Of a stretch of 25,162 nt of DNA, positions 9,478 through 16,515 are shown in pieces. A model generated the notes under the pieces. The model worked only from the letters and a program-made list of their open reading frames with translations, made no database searches and was not told where the DNA came from. A program made the position numbers and the translations under genes. The DNA lies in assembly GCA_937959065.1 (NCBI GenBank), contig CALGOI010000382.1, forward strand, positions 1 through 25,162, read 5' to 3'. Source of the DNA: an uncultured Ignavibacteriota bacterium (GTDB lineage Bacteria > Bacteroidota > Ignavibacteria > Tepidaquicellales > Tepidaquicellaceae). Numbering within the stretch: the first letter of the stretch is position 1; every line of letters starts with the position of its first letter.

Positions 9478-9520
9478 CCCCTCTAGAGAGGGGTGGACGC
9501 CGCAGGCGGACGGGGTGTGT
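9478..9520. repeat. Dispersed short repeat (family B, copy 2, inverted relative to 612-653)
   Basis: Begins with a 7-bp hairpin CCCCTCT/AGAGGGG (9478-9493) and ends with GACGGGGTGTGT. The reverse complement shares both end blocks with the copy at 612-653, while the 20-odd nt in between differ. Confidence 0.6.
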
Positions 9521-9603
9521 TTATTTAAATTCCAATTTGTTCCAATTCATTGGCTCGATAAAGCCATACGATATGAAGTTGCTAAGAATACCACATCAAA
9601 AAT

Positions 9604-10152
9604 TTGAATCAGAAAGAAAAGCGCATATTAATTATTGGTGCTAACGGGGCGGGGAAGACTGTGCTCGCTGAGAAGCTATCGGCGCATTATAATATTAAAC
9701 TTATCGAGCTGGACAGGATATTCTGGAAGCCGGAGTGGGAGAAATCCACAAGGGAGGAATTTTATGAAAATGTTAAAAAGGAATTGAGTTTGTATAAAGA
9801 GTGGATTGTGGATGGGAATTATTACAGCAATGTGAGTGAGCTGGTCTGGACTGACGCGAATTTTATAATATGGCTGGATTACAATATGGGATTAGTTGCG
9901 AGGAGGGTAATCGCGAGAACCGTAAAGAATATTGTGTTCAAGAGAAAACTGTTCGATAATAATTATGATTCATTCAGGAGGATGATCACGCCGAAGGATT
10001 CGATAGTAGTGTGGTCGCTGAAGACGTTCAGGAAGAAAAGGAGAAATTATACAGAGCTATATAATAAACATACGAATGATGAGGTTAAGTTTTACAGGTT
10101 CAGGAAACCGGGGGAGACGGAGGAGTTTTTGAGGGGGATTGGAGTGGGATAA
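9604..10152 (+). CDS. FlaR-like P-loop kinase (adenylate-kinase-like AAA protein)
   Basis: 182 aa. Walker A GANGAGKT is at residues 13-20, after the strand RILIIGANG. The following LIELDRIFWKPEW and EWIVDGNYYSN segments are the pattern of the FlaR/'DNA topology modulation'-like nucleotide kinase family, which also shows the conserved Arg-rich R-R-V-I-A-R lid near residues 100-107. The substrate is unknown. The only start available is TTG at 9604, because an in-frame TAA lies at 9583-9585 and no ATG or GTG follows it before the P-loop. Both sides of the gene are repeat-filled spacers, so it looks like a single-gene unit between ligD and ku. No direct link to end joining is evident. Confidence 0.82.
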   Translation: MNQKEKRILIIGANGAGKTVLAEKLSAHYNIKLIELDRIFWKPEWEKSTREEFYENVKKELSLYKEWIVDGNYYSNVSELVWTDANFIIWLDYNMGLVARRVIARTVKNIVFKRKLFDNNYDSFRRMITPKDSIVVWSLKTFRKKRRNYTELYNKHTNDEVKFYRFRKPGETEEFLRGIGVG

Positions 10153-10160
10153 TGGTAAAG

Positions 10161-10196
10161 AATTTTTGCCACAGAGACACAGAGGGCGCGGAGAGA
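10161..10196. repeat. Dispersed repeat (family C, copy 2)
   Basis: GCCACAGAGACACAGAGG followed by GCGCGGAGAGAG, directly after the P-loop kinase stop codon. It is a shortened relative of the element at 9405-9466. Confidence 0.5.
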
Positions 10197-10225
10197 GAAT
10201 TTTTTTCTTCTAGTTCACGTCTTCT

Positions 10226-10251
10226 CGTTCCCAAACTCCGATTTGGGAACG
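10226..10251. repeat. Palindromic repeat (family A, copy 2)
   Basis: CGTTCCCAAA (10226-10235) and TTTGGGAACG (10242-10251) form a 10-bp stem with a 6-nt loop. Same 26-nt length and nearly the same sequence as the copy inside the coding region at 470-495. Confidence 0.8.
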
Positions 10252-10286
10252 TTTTCCGGATCTTTATAAACTTTTTCAAATTTTCT

Positions 10287-10312
10287 CTTTCCCAAGCCCC
10301 GGCTTGGGAAAG
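10287..10312. repeat. Palindromic repeat (family A, diverged copy 3)
   Basis: CTTTCCCAAGCC (10287-10298) pairs perfectly with GGCTTGGGAAAG (10301-10312), a 12-bp stem around two bases. The arms differ from copies 1 and 2 at compensating positions, so pairing is kept while sequence changes. Confidence 0.75.
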
Positions 10313-10785
10313 TAACCCAATTTTTAACTTGATGAACTTTAGAAACTTATTCCGCATTCGGGGATATATACGTATATAACCCTTTATAAATTGTTTCATC
10401 CGTTTAATAATATTATTTTAAGTTGTTTTGAAATGAGTAAATGGGTTAGTAAGGAAGTACAAATAAAAATTAAAAAAGTCTACCTCTTGATAAATGTTTG
10501 TAAAATCATACCCGGATTTCCTGGTAAGACCAAAAAACTTATAAAATGCTGTTAAATTAATGATGGAATTTTTCAAAATGCCGGATTTTGGTCTCCAAAA
10601 ACAGTAACTTATTTTCCAAAATTCTACCGGCGGTATTTTGGAATATAAATGGTTGTTTTTACTACACGGGTTATTTTTTAAAGTTTTACTTAAAGTGACT
10701 ACATTAACCATATTGAAAATTAGTATATTAATATTTAATTTAGTGGATACCGAAAGGTACATATATAATAGTTAAAGGAGGCATA
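10313..10785. other. AT-rich spacer upstream of ku, no gene seen
   Basis: With the repeats before it, this is a 633-bp gene-free stretch (10153-10785). The reading frames in it are repeat translations or low-complexity AT sequence. A short palindrome TTTTGG-TCT-CCAAAA is at 10586-10600. The ku promoter must lie near the right end, where CATATATAATAG (10759-10770) could hold a -10 element, and AAAGGAGG at 10775-10782 is the ku ribosome binding site. Confidence 0.4.
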
Positions 10786-11640
10786 ATGCGCTCAATATGG
10801 AAAGGCCACATAAGATTTTCACTCGTTACAATCCCAATCAGGATATATAACGCAATAGAGACATCGGAGACGATCAGCTTCAAGCAGCTGCATAAGGAAG
10901 ATAATGGTCCTATCGGTTATGATAAGCGATGCAGGAAGTGCAACAAGATAGTTAAGATGGAAGATATTGTGAAGGGTTATCAATATGAGCCGGATCAATT
11001 CGTCATAATAGACCCGGAAGATCTGGATAAGCTGAAGCTGAAAAGTACGAAGGTTATCGAGATAGAGGGATTCGTTGATGCGGATGAGGTGCCTGCTACA
11101 TTATATGACGCGCCTTATTATGCAGGACCGGACGGTGATGTTGCGGCGAAGACTTTCGCGCTGCTGATCGCTACATTAAAAGAGAGCGGTAAGTTAGGAA
11201 TTGGTAAAGTTGTACTGCGTGACAGGGAAAGTGTTGTTTTATTAGCGCCGGAAGAAAACGGATTGTTATTGTATAAACTGAGGTACCCTAACGAGATACG
11301 AAATATTTCAGAAGTACCAAAGCTGGACGGAGTGAAAGCCGACAAAAAGGAACTTGAGCTGGCGAAGACGCTGGTGGATTCTATGACGAAGAAGTTCGAT
11401 GACATAGAACTCAAGGACACATACAAGGACGCGGTGAAGGATCTTATACAGGCGAAGATCGAAGGCAAGGAGATCGTTACGGTCGAGGAAGAAGAAAAAC
11501 CTGTCGTGGATATAATGACTGCGTTGAAGCAGAGTATAGACAACGCTTCGAAGAAACCGATGAAGAAGGCAACGGGAGAAAAACCGGCAGCGAAGAAGAC
11601 CACGAAAGCGAAAACAACAAAGAAAAAGAAAACAGCATAA
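10786..11640 (+). CDS. ku: Bacterial Ku protein (end-joining)
   Basis: 284 aa, normal for bacterial Ku. It opens with the family signature MRSIWKGHIRFSLVTIPIRI and contains HKEDNGPIGYDKRCRKCNK (the CxxC block near residues 49-52) and KGYQYEPDQFV, then the core beta-barrel region. The tail after about residue 245 is a lysine-rich extension (KKPMKKATGEKPAAKK onward) of the kind that adds DNA binding in some bacterial Ku proteins. Ku dimers thread onto DNA ends and recruit LigD. The start is fixed by the strong AAAGGAGG four bases before the ATG, much stronger than at neighbouring genes. The TPR gene follows after 18 bp and is probably cotranscribed. Confidence 0.97.
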   Translation: MRSIWKGHIRFSLVTIPIRIYNAIETSETISFKQLHKEDNGPIGYDKRCRKCNKIVKMEDIVKGYQYEPDQFVIIDPEDLDKLKLKSTKVIEIEGFVDADEVPATLYDAPYYAGPDGDVAAKTFALLIATLKESGKLGIGKVVLRDRESVVLLAPEENGLLLYKLRYPNEIRNISEVPKLDGVKADKKELELAKTLVDSMTKKFDDIELKDTYKDAVKDLIQAKIEGKEIVTVEEEEKPVVDIMTALKQSIDNASKKPMKKATGEKPAAKKTTKAKTTKKKKTA

Positions 11641-11658
11641 GTATTTATTTTTTGATAG

Positions 11659-12267
11659 ATGGCTAATATAATTCAATTTCCATCACAGAAGGGACAGTCG
11701 GGTCTCAAGCGCGTAAAGAAAAAGACGCAGATCGAGCTTAAGCGTACGGACCAGATTGATCTCTTTAAAGAGGACGGACCGCAGGCGAATATTTATATTA
11801 TGCCGACGGACATGAGTCCGTTCGAGCGCGCGCTGATACTGGATGAGAAAGGAGATGACGGCGCGAAGGAAGCGTATGAGAAAGCGCTGGAAAACGAGGA
11901 TTGTACAGCCGACGCATACTGTAATCTCGGGATACTGGAATATGAAGAGGGGAGCACCGTGAAGGCGATAGACCGCTTCACTCTCTCACTCAAAGCAGAC
12001 CCGAGACATTTCGAATCCCATTATAATCTTGCAAATCTATATTCTGAGCTGGGGAATTTGCCGCTTGCGAAGACTCACTATGAATTCGCGAGGGAGCTTC
12101 AGCCGGACTTTCCGGATATTTGTTTTAATCTCGGGATAGTTTACGCGATGATGCGTGACTATCAGTCTTCAGTGAAGGTGTTATCGGAATATAAAGAGAT
12201 GGTACCGAAGGAAGAGGGTGAGAACGCGGAGAGGTTGATAGAGAGTATTAAAAAAATCACGGGGTGA
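11659..12267 (+). CDS. Tetratricopeptide-repeat protein
   Basis: 202 aa, cytoplasmic (no signal peptide). A basic N-terminus of about 40 residues is followed by about four TPR units over residues 55-195: AKEAYEKALENEDCTADAYC, then NLGILEYEEGSTVKAIDRF, NLANLYSELGNLPLAKTHYE and NLGIVYAMMRDYQSSVKVL. Such repeats are protein-docking surfaces, and the partner cannot be read from sequence. It starts 18 bp after ku, so it is likely in the same transcript. Whether it takes part in end joining is unknown. Confidence 0.85.
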   Translation: MANIIQFPSQKGQSGLKRVKKKTQIELKRTDQIDLFKEDGPQANIYIMPTDMSPFERALILDEKGDDGAKEAYEKALENEDCTADAYCNLGILEYEEGSTVKAIDRFTLSLKADPRHFESHYNLANLYSELGNLPLAKTHYEFARELQPDFPDICFNLGIVYAMMRDYQSSVKVLSEYKEMVPKEEGENAERLIESIKKITG

Positions 12268-12350
12268 TTTTTTCAGTGTTCAATTATTAGTAGTGAAGAG
12301 TAGTGAACTTTTAATGGTTTGAATGGATTTTAAATTTATATAAAAAAGTT

Positions 12351-12560
12351 ATGACAGTAAAAGTTACAGTAGAGCATTGGCAGGATGACGGATGGTATGT
12401 CGGAAAGATAAAAGAAATTCCGGGGATATTCAGCCAGGGTGAAACATTAGAGGAGCTAAAATCAAATTTAAGAGAAGCATATCAAATGATGATGGAAGAA
12501 GAGGAAAAGGTTTCTCGCGAATTGAAAGTATCCGAAACTGAACTTGATTTAGACGTGTGA
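12351..12560 (+). CDS. hicB: HicB-family antitoxin, short form
   Basis: 69 aa. MTVKVTVEHWQDDGWYVGKI followed by PGIFSQGETLEELKSNLREA is the degenerate RNase-H-like HicB fold (UPF0150 type). The C-terminal DNA-binding domain of longer HicB proteins is absent, so autoregulation by this protein alone is doubtful. It overlaps hicA by the four bases GTGA, which implies translational coupling. The antitoxin gene comes first, a known alternative to the more usual hicA-hicB order. The 83-bp spacer before it holds a short tandem AGTAGTGAAGAGTAGTGAA. Confidence 0.85.
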   Translation: MTVKVTVEHWQDDGWYVGKIKEIPGIFSQGETLEELKSNLREAYQMMMEEEEKVSRELKVSETELDLDV

Positions 12561-12742
12561 AGAGAAAAGAATTCCTGAGAGATCTGGTCAAAGAAGGCTG
12601 CCACCTTAAACGACACGGAGCTAATCATGACATCTATATTAATACAAAAACCGGGAAGAAAGCTCCTGTCCCCCGTCACAATGAAATTAAAGATTCATTA
12701 TGTAAGCTAATTCGAAAGCAATTAGGAATATCTTCTAAATAG
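12557..12742 (+). CDS. hicA: HicA-family mRNA interferase toxin
   Basis: 61 aa, the usual size, with a dsRNA-binding-like fold. The segment RHGANHDIYI holds the putative catalytic histidine H24 in the position of the family GSHH motif, and the tail VPRHNEIKDSLCKLIRKQLG is typical. It starts at a GTG overlapping the hicB stop. HicA cleaves mRNA unless bound by HicB. Its last 8 bp overlap the end of the convergent hydrolase gene. Confidence 0.88.
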   Translation: MKRKEFLRDLVKEGCHLKRHGANHDIYINTKTGKKAPVPRHNEIKDSLCKLIRKQLGISSK

Positions 12743-13427
12743 ATTTGCCTATCCAGGTTTTTATTTCATTACAAATTAATTTTATTACTTCGCTATCGGT
12801 GAGGTCGCTGGTTTTGGGGACGTGGAATGAGTGGTCTGCTCCTTCGATCGTGAAGAGCGTGGATTTTTTACCGAGCTTTTTGACGAGGGGTTTCATCAGG
12901 TCGTATGACGCGAGGGCGTCACGGGTGCCCTGCAGAAAAAGCATTGGTACCTTCACTTCGAATAAGTGCGCGGCGCGGTCAGATGACGGCCTACCCGGCG
13001 CGTGAAGAGGAAAACCAAAAAAGACGATGCCTTTGATGTTAGAGAGCATATCTTCAGAAGCGGCGGTGGAGGTCATACGTCCGCCGAAAGATTTACCGCC
13101 GGCAAAGACGGGAAGTTTCGGGTAGAGTTCCTGCGCTTTATCAACTGCTGCAGCTACCGCGGCTGTGGCAACGGGTTTACGGTCGGGGACTTTCTTTCCT
13201 GCTTCCATGTAAGCGAAATTATATCGAAGAGTTGCTATGCCGAGTTCGCCCAGTGTATTAGAGACGGTCTCCATGAACTTGTTTTTTATGCCCGCGCCTG
13301 CGCCATGAGCGAAAACGAGAATGGCTTTTGGTTTAGCGGGTGAGTATAACAGAGCGGAGACAGAGCCGATCTCTTTGCCCCGAGTACTCGGGGTAATCTT
13401 CAGGGATTTTTTGGTGAGCTTATTCAT
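12735..13427 (-). CDS. Alpha/beta hydrolase of the KANL3/Tex30-like type
   Basis: 230 aa from the chosen start. It contains the oxyanion HGAGAG motif (from H41), the nucleophile elbow GGKSFGGR (S113), a likely acid in FLQGTRDALAS and the late histidine in EGADHSFHV, so a full Ser-Asp-His triad is visible. The substrate is unknown. The frame stays open to an ATG at 13454, but the extra residues (MALAAKIIH) are encoded by a repeat-like sequence with the palindrome GGCTAAAGCC at 13443-13452. I therefore prefer the ATG at 13427. It is convergent with hicA, overlapping by 8 bp. Confidence 0.85.
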   Translation of the reverse strand: MNKLTKKSLKITPSTRGKEIGSVSALLYSPAKPKAILVFAHGAGAGIKNKFMETVSNTLGELGIATLRYNFAYMEAGKKVPDRKPVATAAVAAAVDKAQELYPKLPVFAGGKSFGGRMTSTAASEDMLSNIKGIVFFGFPLHAPGRPSSDRAAHLFEVKVPMLFLQGTRDALASYDLMKPLVKKLGKKSTLFTIEGADHSFHVPKTSDLTDSEVIKLICNEIKTWIGKSI

Positions 13428-13475
13428 GTGTATAATTTTAGCGGCTAAAGCCACGTTTTAAATTTAACTTGTTAC

Positions 13476-13495
13476 CCACGAGCTGAAGCTCGTGG
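13476..13495. repeat. Inverted repeat in the hydrolase/T9SS spacer
   Basis: CCACGAGCT and AGCTCGTGG, a perfect 9-bp stem around GA. With GGCTAAAGCC at 13443-13452, it looks like parts of one dispersed repeat. The rest of the 241-bp spacer (13428-13668) is AT-rich with no gene and should hold promoters for both divergent genes. Confidence 0.6.
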
Positions 13496-13668
13496 CAATT
13501 CAATGCCTTGGTAAAAGTTAAATGTGTTGTTAGGTTTAAAGTTAGGTATTTAAAGGATATTATGAAATGGAATCTACGGATATGGAAATTTTGAGTTGAA
13601 AAATACCGGTATATGGGATATAATAGAGAAGAAGTTGTGGGGTTTCGGAGAATAAAACACCGGCTGAA

Positions 13669-14952
13669 ATGAAAAAAGTTTATATAATAATTCTTACATT
13701 TTTATGCTCCTTTGCACAGTATAATTCATCTAAAGGACAGATAGTATTTAATTGGTCACAGCAAAATTCAGGTACGACTAATCTGTTATACACCTGTAAG
13801 GCCGTAAGCGAGATGGTTTGCTGGGCTGCCGGATCAAATGGAACTGTCAGAAGAACGACTGACGGAGGCACTAACTGGATTAATGCAAATCCAAACCCTG
13901 GAGTATTAACAGGTACAATACGTAATATGGAGGCAATCGATGGAAATACCGCATGGGTAACGACAGAGACATCGACGAGCACTAAAATTTACAGGACCAG
14001 TAACGGAGGGAATAACTGGGTGAGTGTTTATTCGAATACAACGGGATTGATCAAGGGTATAAGGATGTATGATACAATGAACGGAATAGCTATCGGAAGT
14101 CCGATAAGCGGATTCTGGAACGTTCTTTTGACAACAGACGGGGGAAACAGCTGGAACAGCGCACCGAATCCACCGGCAGCAGATTTTATACACCAGGCGG
14201 TTCATAATAGTTTTCAAGTAGATGGGCCGTCGAACATATACTGGGGAACGAGTTTAACTTCAATATTCATGTCGACGAATGGGGGATCAAATTATACTGA
14301 GAACTCAACTCCCGGTGCGGGGATCTACATTTTCGCACTCAGGATAAGTCCGAACGGGACCGGGCTGGCAGCGGGGACATCGATGAGCAGGTCAACCAAC
14401 GGCGGAGTGACATTTCAGTCACATAGTGTGCCCGGCGCGGGAAATATAAACGGGATAGAAAGCTCAGACAATTACTGGTGGTACATAAGGGGAACAAAAG
14501 TATATCACAGCACAGATAACGGAGTCAGCTGGACAGAACAATATACATCTCCACAAACTATGAATCATTTGGATTTTCCCGGCAATATATCGGGAAACCC
14601 TACCGGCTGGGCAGTGGGAATCGGGGGGCATATTCATAAAATGACAGGTACATTAACAGGTTTAACAGCGATAAATAGCTCTTTGCCGAATGAATTTAAT
14701 CTTGGGCAGAACTATCCGAATCCATTTAACCCTACGACCAATATTAATTTTAAGATTAAGAATTCAAATTTTGTCAGTCTAAGAGTATATGATGTATCGG
14801 GTAAAGAGGTTGCTATACTTATAAATGAGGTCTTAAGGTCAGGGGAATATGTTTATACATTTAGCGGGGAGAAGTTACCCAGCGGGGTATATTTTTACAG
14901 GCTGGAAAGTGATGAATTTACTGCGGTAAGAAAAATGATTATGGTGAAATAA
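13669..14952 (+). CDS. T9SS-exported protein with BNR/YCF48-like repeats
   Basis: 427 aa. Residues 1-24 are a signal peptide (MKKVYIIILTFLCSFA core). Six Asp-box-like turns follow (RTTDGGTNW, RTSNGGNNW, LTTDGGNSW, MSTNGGSNY, RSTNGGVTF, HSTDNGVSW), spaced as in a six- or seven-bladed propeller of the photosynthesis-assembly/BNR type. Residues 345-427 are a type A sorting domain for the type IX secretion system: LGQNYPNPFNPTTNINFKI, then the GKEVAIL and SGVYFYRLES blocks, ending in MIMVK. It should be secreted or attached to the cell surface; the ligand is unknown. It ends five bases before the tRNA fragment, so it marks the last chromosomal gene before the mobile element. Confidence 0.92.
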   Translation: MKKVYIIILTFLCSFAQYNSSKGQIVFNWSQQNSGTTNLLYTCKAVSEMVCWAAGSNGTVRRTTDGGTNWINANPNPGVLTGTIRNMEAIDGNTAWVTTETSTSTKIYRTSNGGNNWVSVYSNTTGLIKGIRMYDTMNGIAIGSPISGFWNVLLTTDGGNSWNSAPNPPAADFIHQAVHNSFQVDGPSNIYWGTSLTSIFMSTNGGSNYTENSTPGAGIYIFALRISPNGTGLAAGTSMSRSTNGGVTFQSHSVPGAGNINGIESSDNYWWYIRGTKVYHSTDNGVSWTEQYTSPQTMNHLDFPGNISGNPTGWAVGIGGHIHKMTGTLTGLTAINSSLPNEFNLGQNYPNPFNPTTNINFKIKNSNFVSLRVYDVSGKEVAILINEVLRSGEYVYTFSGEKLPSGVYFYRLESDEFTAVRKMIMVK

Positions 14953-14956
14953 AAAG

Positions 14957-15003
14957 TGGACAGGGCCGGAATCGAACCGGCGACACACGGCTTTTCAGGC
15001 CGT
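14957..15003 (-). tRNA. 3' half of tRNA-Phe(GAA), truncated: attachment-site scar of an integrated element
   Basis: Read on the minus strand, this gives a 5-bp anticodon stem ACGGC/GCCGT with loop CTGAAAA (anticodon GAA, 14987-15003). Next come the 5-nt variable loop, a perfect T arm GCCGG-TTCGATT-CCGGC (14965-14981), the acceptor 3' strand CCTGTCC and discriminator A (14957). There is no D arm or 5' acceptor strand: the sequence beyond 15003 is AT-rich and unrelated. Elements that integrate into tRNA genes leave this kind of fragment at one end and rebuild the whole tRNA at the other, so the core site lies within these 47 nt. Confidence 0.85.
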
Positions 15004-15064
15004 TATTTTCACTGCTTAAATTCTGTTTTATTACTCTTGATAAGTGCACTGGTAATTAAATTGG

Positions 15065-15400
15065 TTAATCGTTCAGCTTCTTAATTAATTCATTCTTTTT
15101 TCTGAGCTCATCTTCAGCCTTGAGCGCTCTTTCCTTCCATTGATTCAGCTCATCTTTTCGATCGTATTTCTTTTGAGTAAGAGCTGTAACCATATCTATT
15201 CCAATATCTCCACAGATTACCATTAAATAAATGGCTTGCTGCCAGGCTTTTTTAGCGCGGTACATTCTATGTAATATACCATGAGGTATACCGGTCCTGA
15301 TCGATTGTTGATTGTCATTATCCCCTGGCCTGATCTCTTCCCTTCGGCGCAGTAAATATTCAGATATCTTATTTCCGGCAATTTTGCTGATTTTATCCAT
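15065..15400 (-). CDS. Small helical protein with coiled-coil tail, function unknown
   Basis: 111 aa, not recognised. The C-terminal third (NQWKERALKAEDELRKKNELIKK across residues 85-108) is a charged amphipathic helix, probably coiled coil. The middle (QSIRTGIPHGILHRMYRAKK) loosely resembles an XRE-type helix-turn-helix recognition region, but a full domain cannot be claimed. It is the gene nearest the tRNA scar, where an integrase or excision factor is often found, yet it has no recombinase motifs. It is separated from the next gene upstream by a 104-bp spacer with a hairpin, so it may have its own promoter. Confidence 0.6.
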   Translation of the reverse strand: MDKISKIAGNKISEYLLRRREEIRPGDNDNQQSIRTGIPHGILHRMYRAKKAWQQAIYLMVICGDIGIDMVTALTQKKYDRKDELNQWKERALKAEDELRKKNELIKKLND

Positions 15401-15452
15401 ATTTTTTAATATTGTAGATTACAGAGTATATATTATCGAAATTACAGAGATA

Positions 15453-15490
15453 ATGGCTCAGGGGAGCTCCACAGTGGCTCCTGTGGCCAT
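15453..15490. other. Imperfect hairpin in an intergenic spacer
   Basis: ATGGC at 15453 pairs with GCCAT ending at 15490, with partial pairing between. A nested perfect stem CCACAG/CTGTGG is at 15469-15486. It may end or attenuate leftward transcription after the 15505-15726 gene, but no T tract follows on the minus strand; alternatively it is a protein-binding site. Confidence 0.4.
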
Positions 15491-15504
15491 TTAAACAGTA
15501 TTAT

Positions 15505-15726
15505 TTAAAATATATTAAATTCGGTGGCATACCATTTATTTGAACTGAACTCATAAAGGATACGGCCATTAAAATTACTTCCCTGGATCGAATATTCCTG
15601 AGTACCTTCCTGGGAGCGTTCCTGAGCTGTTGAGGTCACATTATACACGTTTCCGGATACGGTAAGTTTAATAACTTTCGTATGGCCTTTATTGAACTGT
15701 GCCAGGATCTCAATTTCTTCTTTCAT
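15505..15726 (-). CDS. Small beta-rich protein, function unknown
   Basis: 73 aa, not recognised. No signal peptide or membrane segment. Alternating hydrophobic and polar stretches (KVIKLTVSGNVYNVTSTAQE, RILYEFSSNKWYATEFNIF) suggest a small beta-barrel or sheet. It begins one base after the zinc-ribbon membrane gene ends, and no Shine-Dalgarno is visible, so it is probably translated by coupling. It is the last gene of the tightly packed leftward operon. Confidence 0.55.
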   Translation of the reverse strand: MKEEIEILAQFNKGHTKVIKLTVSGNVYNVTSTAQERSQEGTQEYSIQGSNFNGRILYEFSSNKWYATEFNIF

Positions 15727-15727
15727 A

Positions 15728-15958
15728 TTAATATGATCGTTTTATATATAAAGATGATATAAATGAATGATAATAATTTTTTCTTTTTGAACATGCTGGC
15801 TCCCGGGATCTCATTAGTAAAAGCGCAAGAGGGCATAATAACATAAATAAAGGTATCATTGTAAAAAAAAGAGCAAGCATAATTATAAAGCCGAAGATCG
15901 ATATCCTTTTCTTTTCTATTGATGGTGTAACTTTATTACAGTTTATACAGTATTTCAT
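15728..15958 (-). CDS. Small membrane protein with N-terminal zinc-ribbon half
   Basis: 76 aa. MKYCINCNKVTPS gives a CxxC knuckle, followed by a hydrophobic stretch (FGFIIMLALFFTMIPLFML and on) long enough for a hairpin in the membrane, then a basic tail. In related LITAF-like layouts a second CxxC pairs with the first after the membrane part. Here only one later cysteine remains (REPACSKRK), so the metal site may be incomplete or the end altered. I chose the ATG at 15958, not the one at 15967, because it gives an ATGA overlap with the upstream stop. Confidence 0.6.
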   Translation of the reverse strand: MKYCINCNKVTPSIEKKRISIFGFIIMLALFFTMIPLFMLLCPLALLLMRSREPACSKRKNYYHSFISSLYIKRSY

Positions 15959-16500
15959 TCTATCCATACCCTCGCATAATGAGAATCCATTGCATAAGAA
16001 TATTGTAGTCTAACATGTACTGTATACCCGTCTTCTTCTTTTGAATAATACATAGCTATTTGATCTGATCCGTCAGGAGCTTCTTCATATCCGGATTGAT
16101 ATTCTCTAAAACCATTTCTTAATAACTTATTCTGTTTTTCGTGTAGATACTGGCCGGTTTTTTCAAACATTCTCTTATACTTATTTTCAATTTTATCTCT
16201 CTCTTTATTTTTCTCATCGATAGCGGCTAACTCTTGCTTGCAAATTTTAATCTTTTCTTGAGCGTCAGCATAGTTCGAATCAGATTTTTCAACTTCCTCA
16301 AATTTACTCAATGCGTTTCTGTATGAATCAGCTTCAAACAGATCCATTCCTTTTTCGTATGATGTTTTTTCTGAGTATATTTTTTCATCTTTCTGTAATT
16401 CTACTGTACCATCTTCCCTCTTTGAAACATCTTTATTTTTATTACTGCAGGCAATCCATACCAGGATTAAAATTGATAAAGGAATAATTAATTTTCTCAT
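15955..16500 (-). CDS. Lipoprotein with TPR-like helical region
   Basis: 181 aa. MRKLIIPLSILILVWIAC is a lipoprotein-type signal with C18 as the likely lipidated cysteine; W at -3 makes the lipobox imperfect. The segment SYEKGMDLFEADSYRNALSK followed by FEEVEKSDSNYADAQEKI has TPR spacing. A long charged helix follows (about 85-125), then a beta-rich C-terminal part. A strong AGGAGG lies 6 bases before the ATG. It should sit on the outside of the inner membrane or in the outer membrane. Function unknown; its place in a repressor-linked operon suggests expression in the lysogen. Confidence 0.7.
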   Translation of the reverse strand: MRKLIIPLSILILVWIACSNKNKDVSKREDGTVELQKDEKIYSEKTSYEKGMDLFEADSYRNALSKFEEVEKSDSNYADAQEKIKICKQELAAIDEKNKERDKIENKYKRMFEKTGQYLHEKQNKLLRNGFREYQSGYEEAPDGSDQIAMYYSKEEDGYTVHVRLQYSYAMDSHYARVWIE

Positions 16501-16515
16501 TTACTCCTCCTGAAT

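Noticed and set aside
10152..10379. 75-aa plus-strand reading frame after the P-loop kinase
   Set aside because: It is a translation of repeat families C and A (CHRDTEGAERE, LVPKLRFGN, SQAPAWE), not a gene. The opposite frame at 10100-10399 is the same.
10418..10762. 114-aa minus-strand reading frame upstream of ku
   Set aside because: Low-complexity Asn/Ile/Phe-rich product of AT-rich DNA, no ribosome site, no family pattern; it covers the region where the ku promoter must be.
12745..13343. Two plus-strand frames opposite the hydrolase gene
   Set aside because: The minus strand has a full catalytic triad and family motifs; these are shadows.
14957..15003. A complete tRNA gene
   Set aside because: No D arm or 5' acceptor strand is present within a plausible distance, and an intron-split tRNA is not expected in this position in bacteria of this kind.
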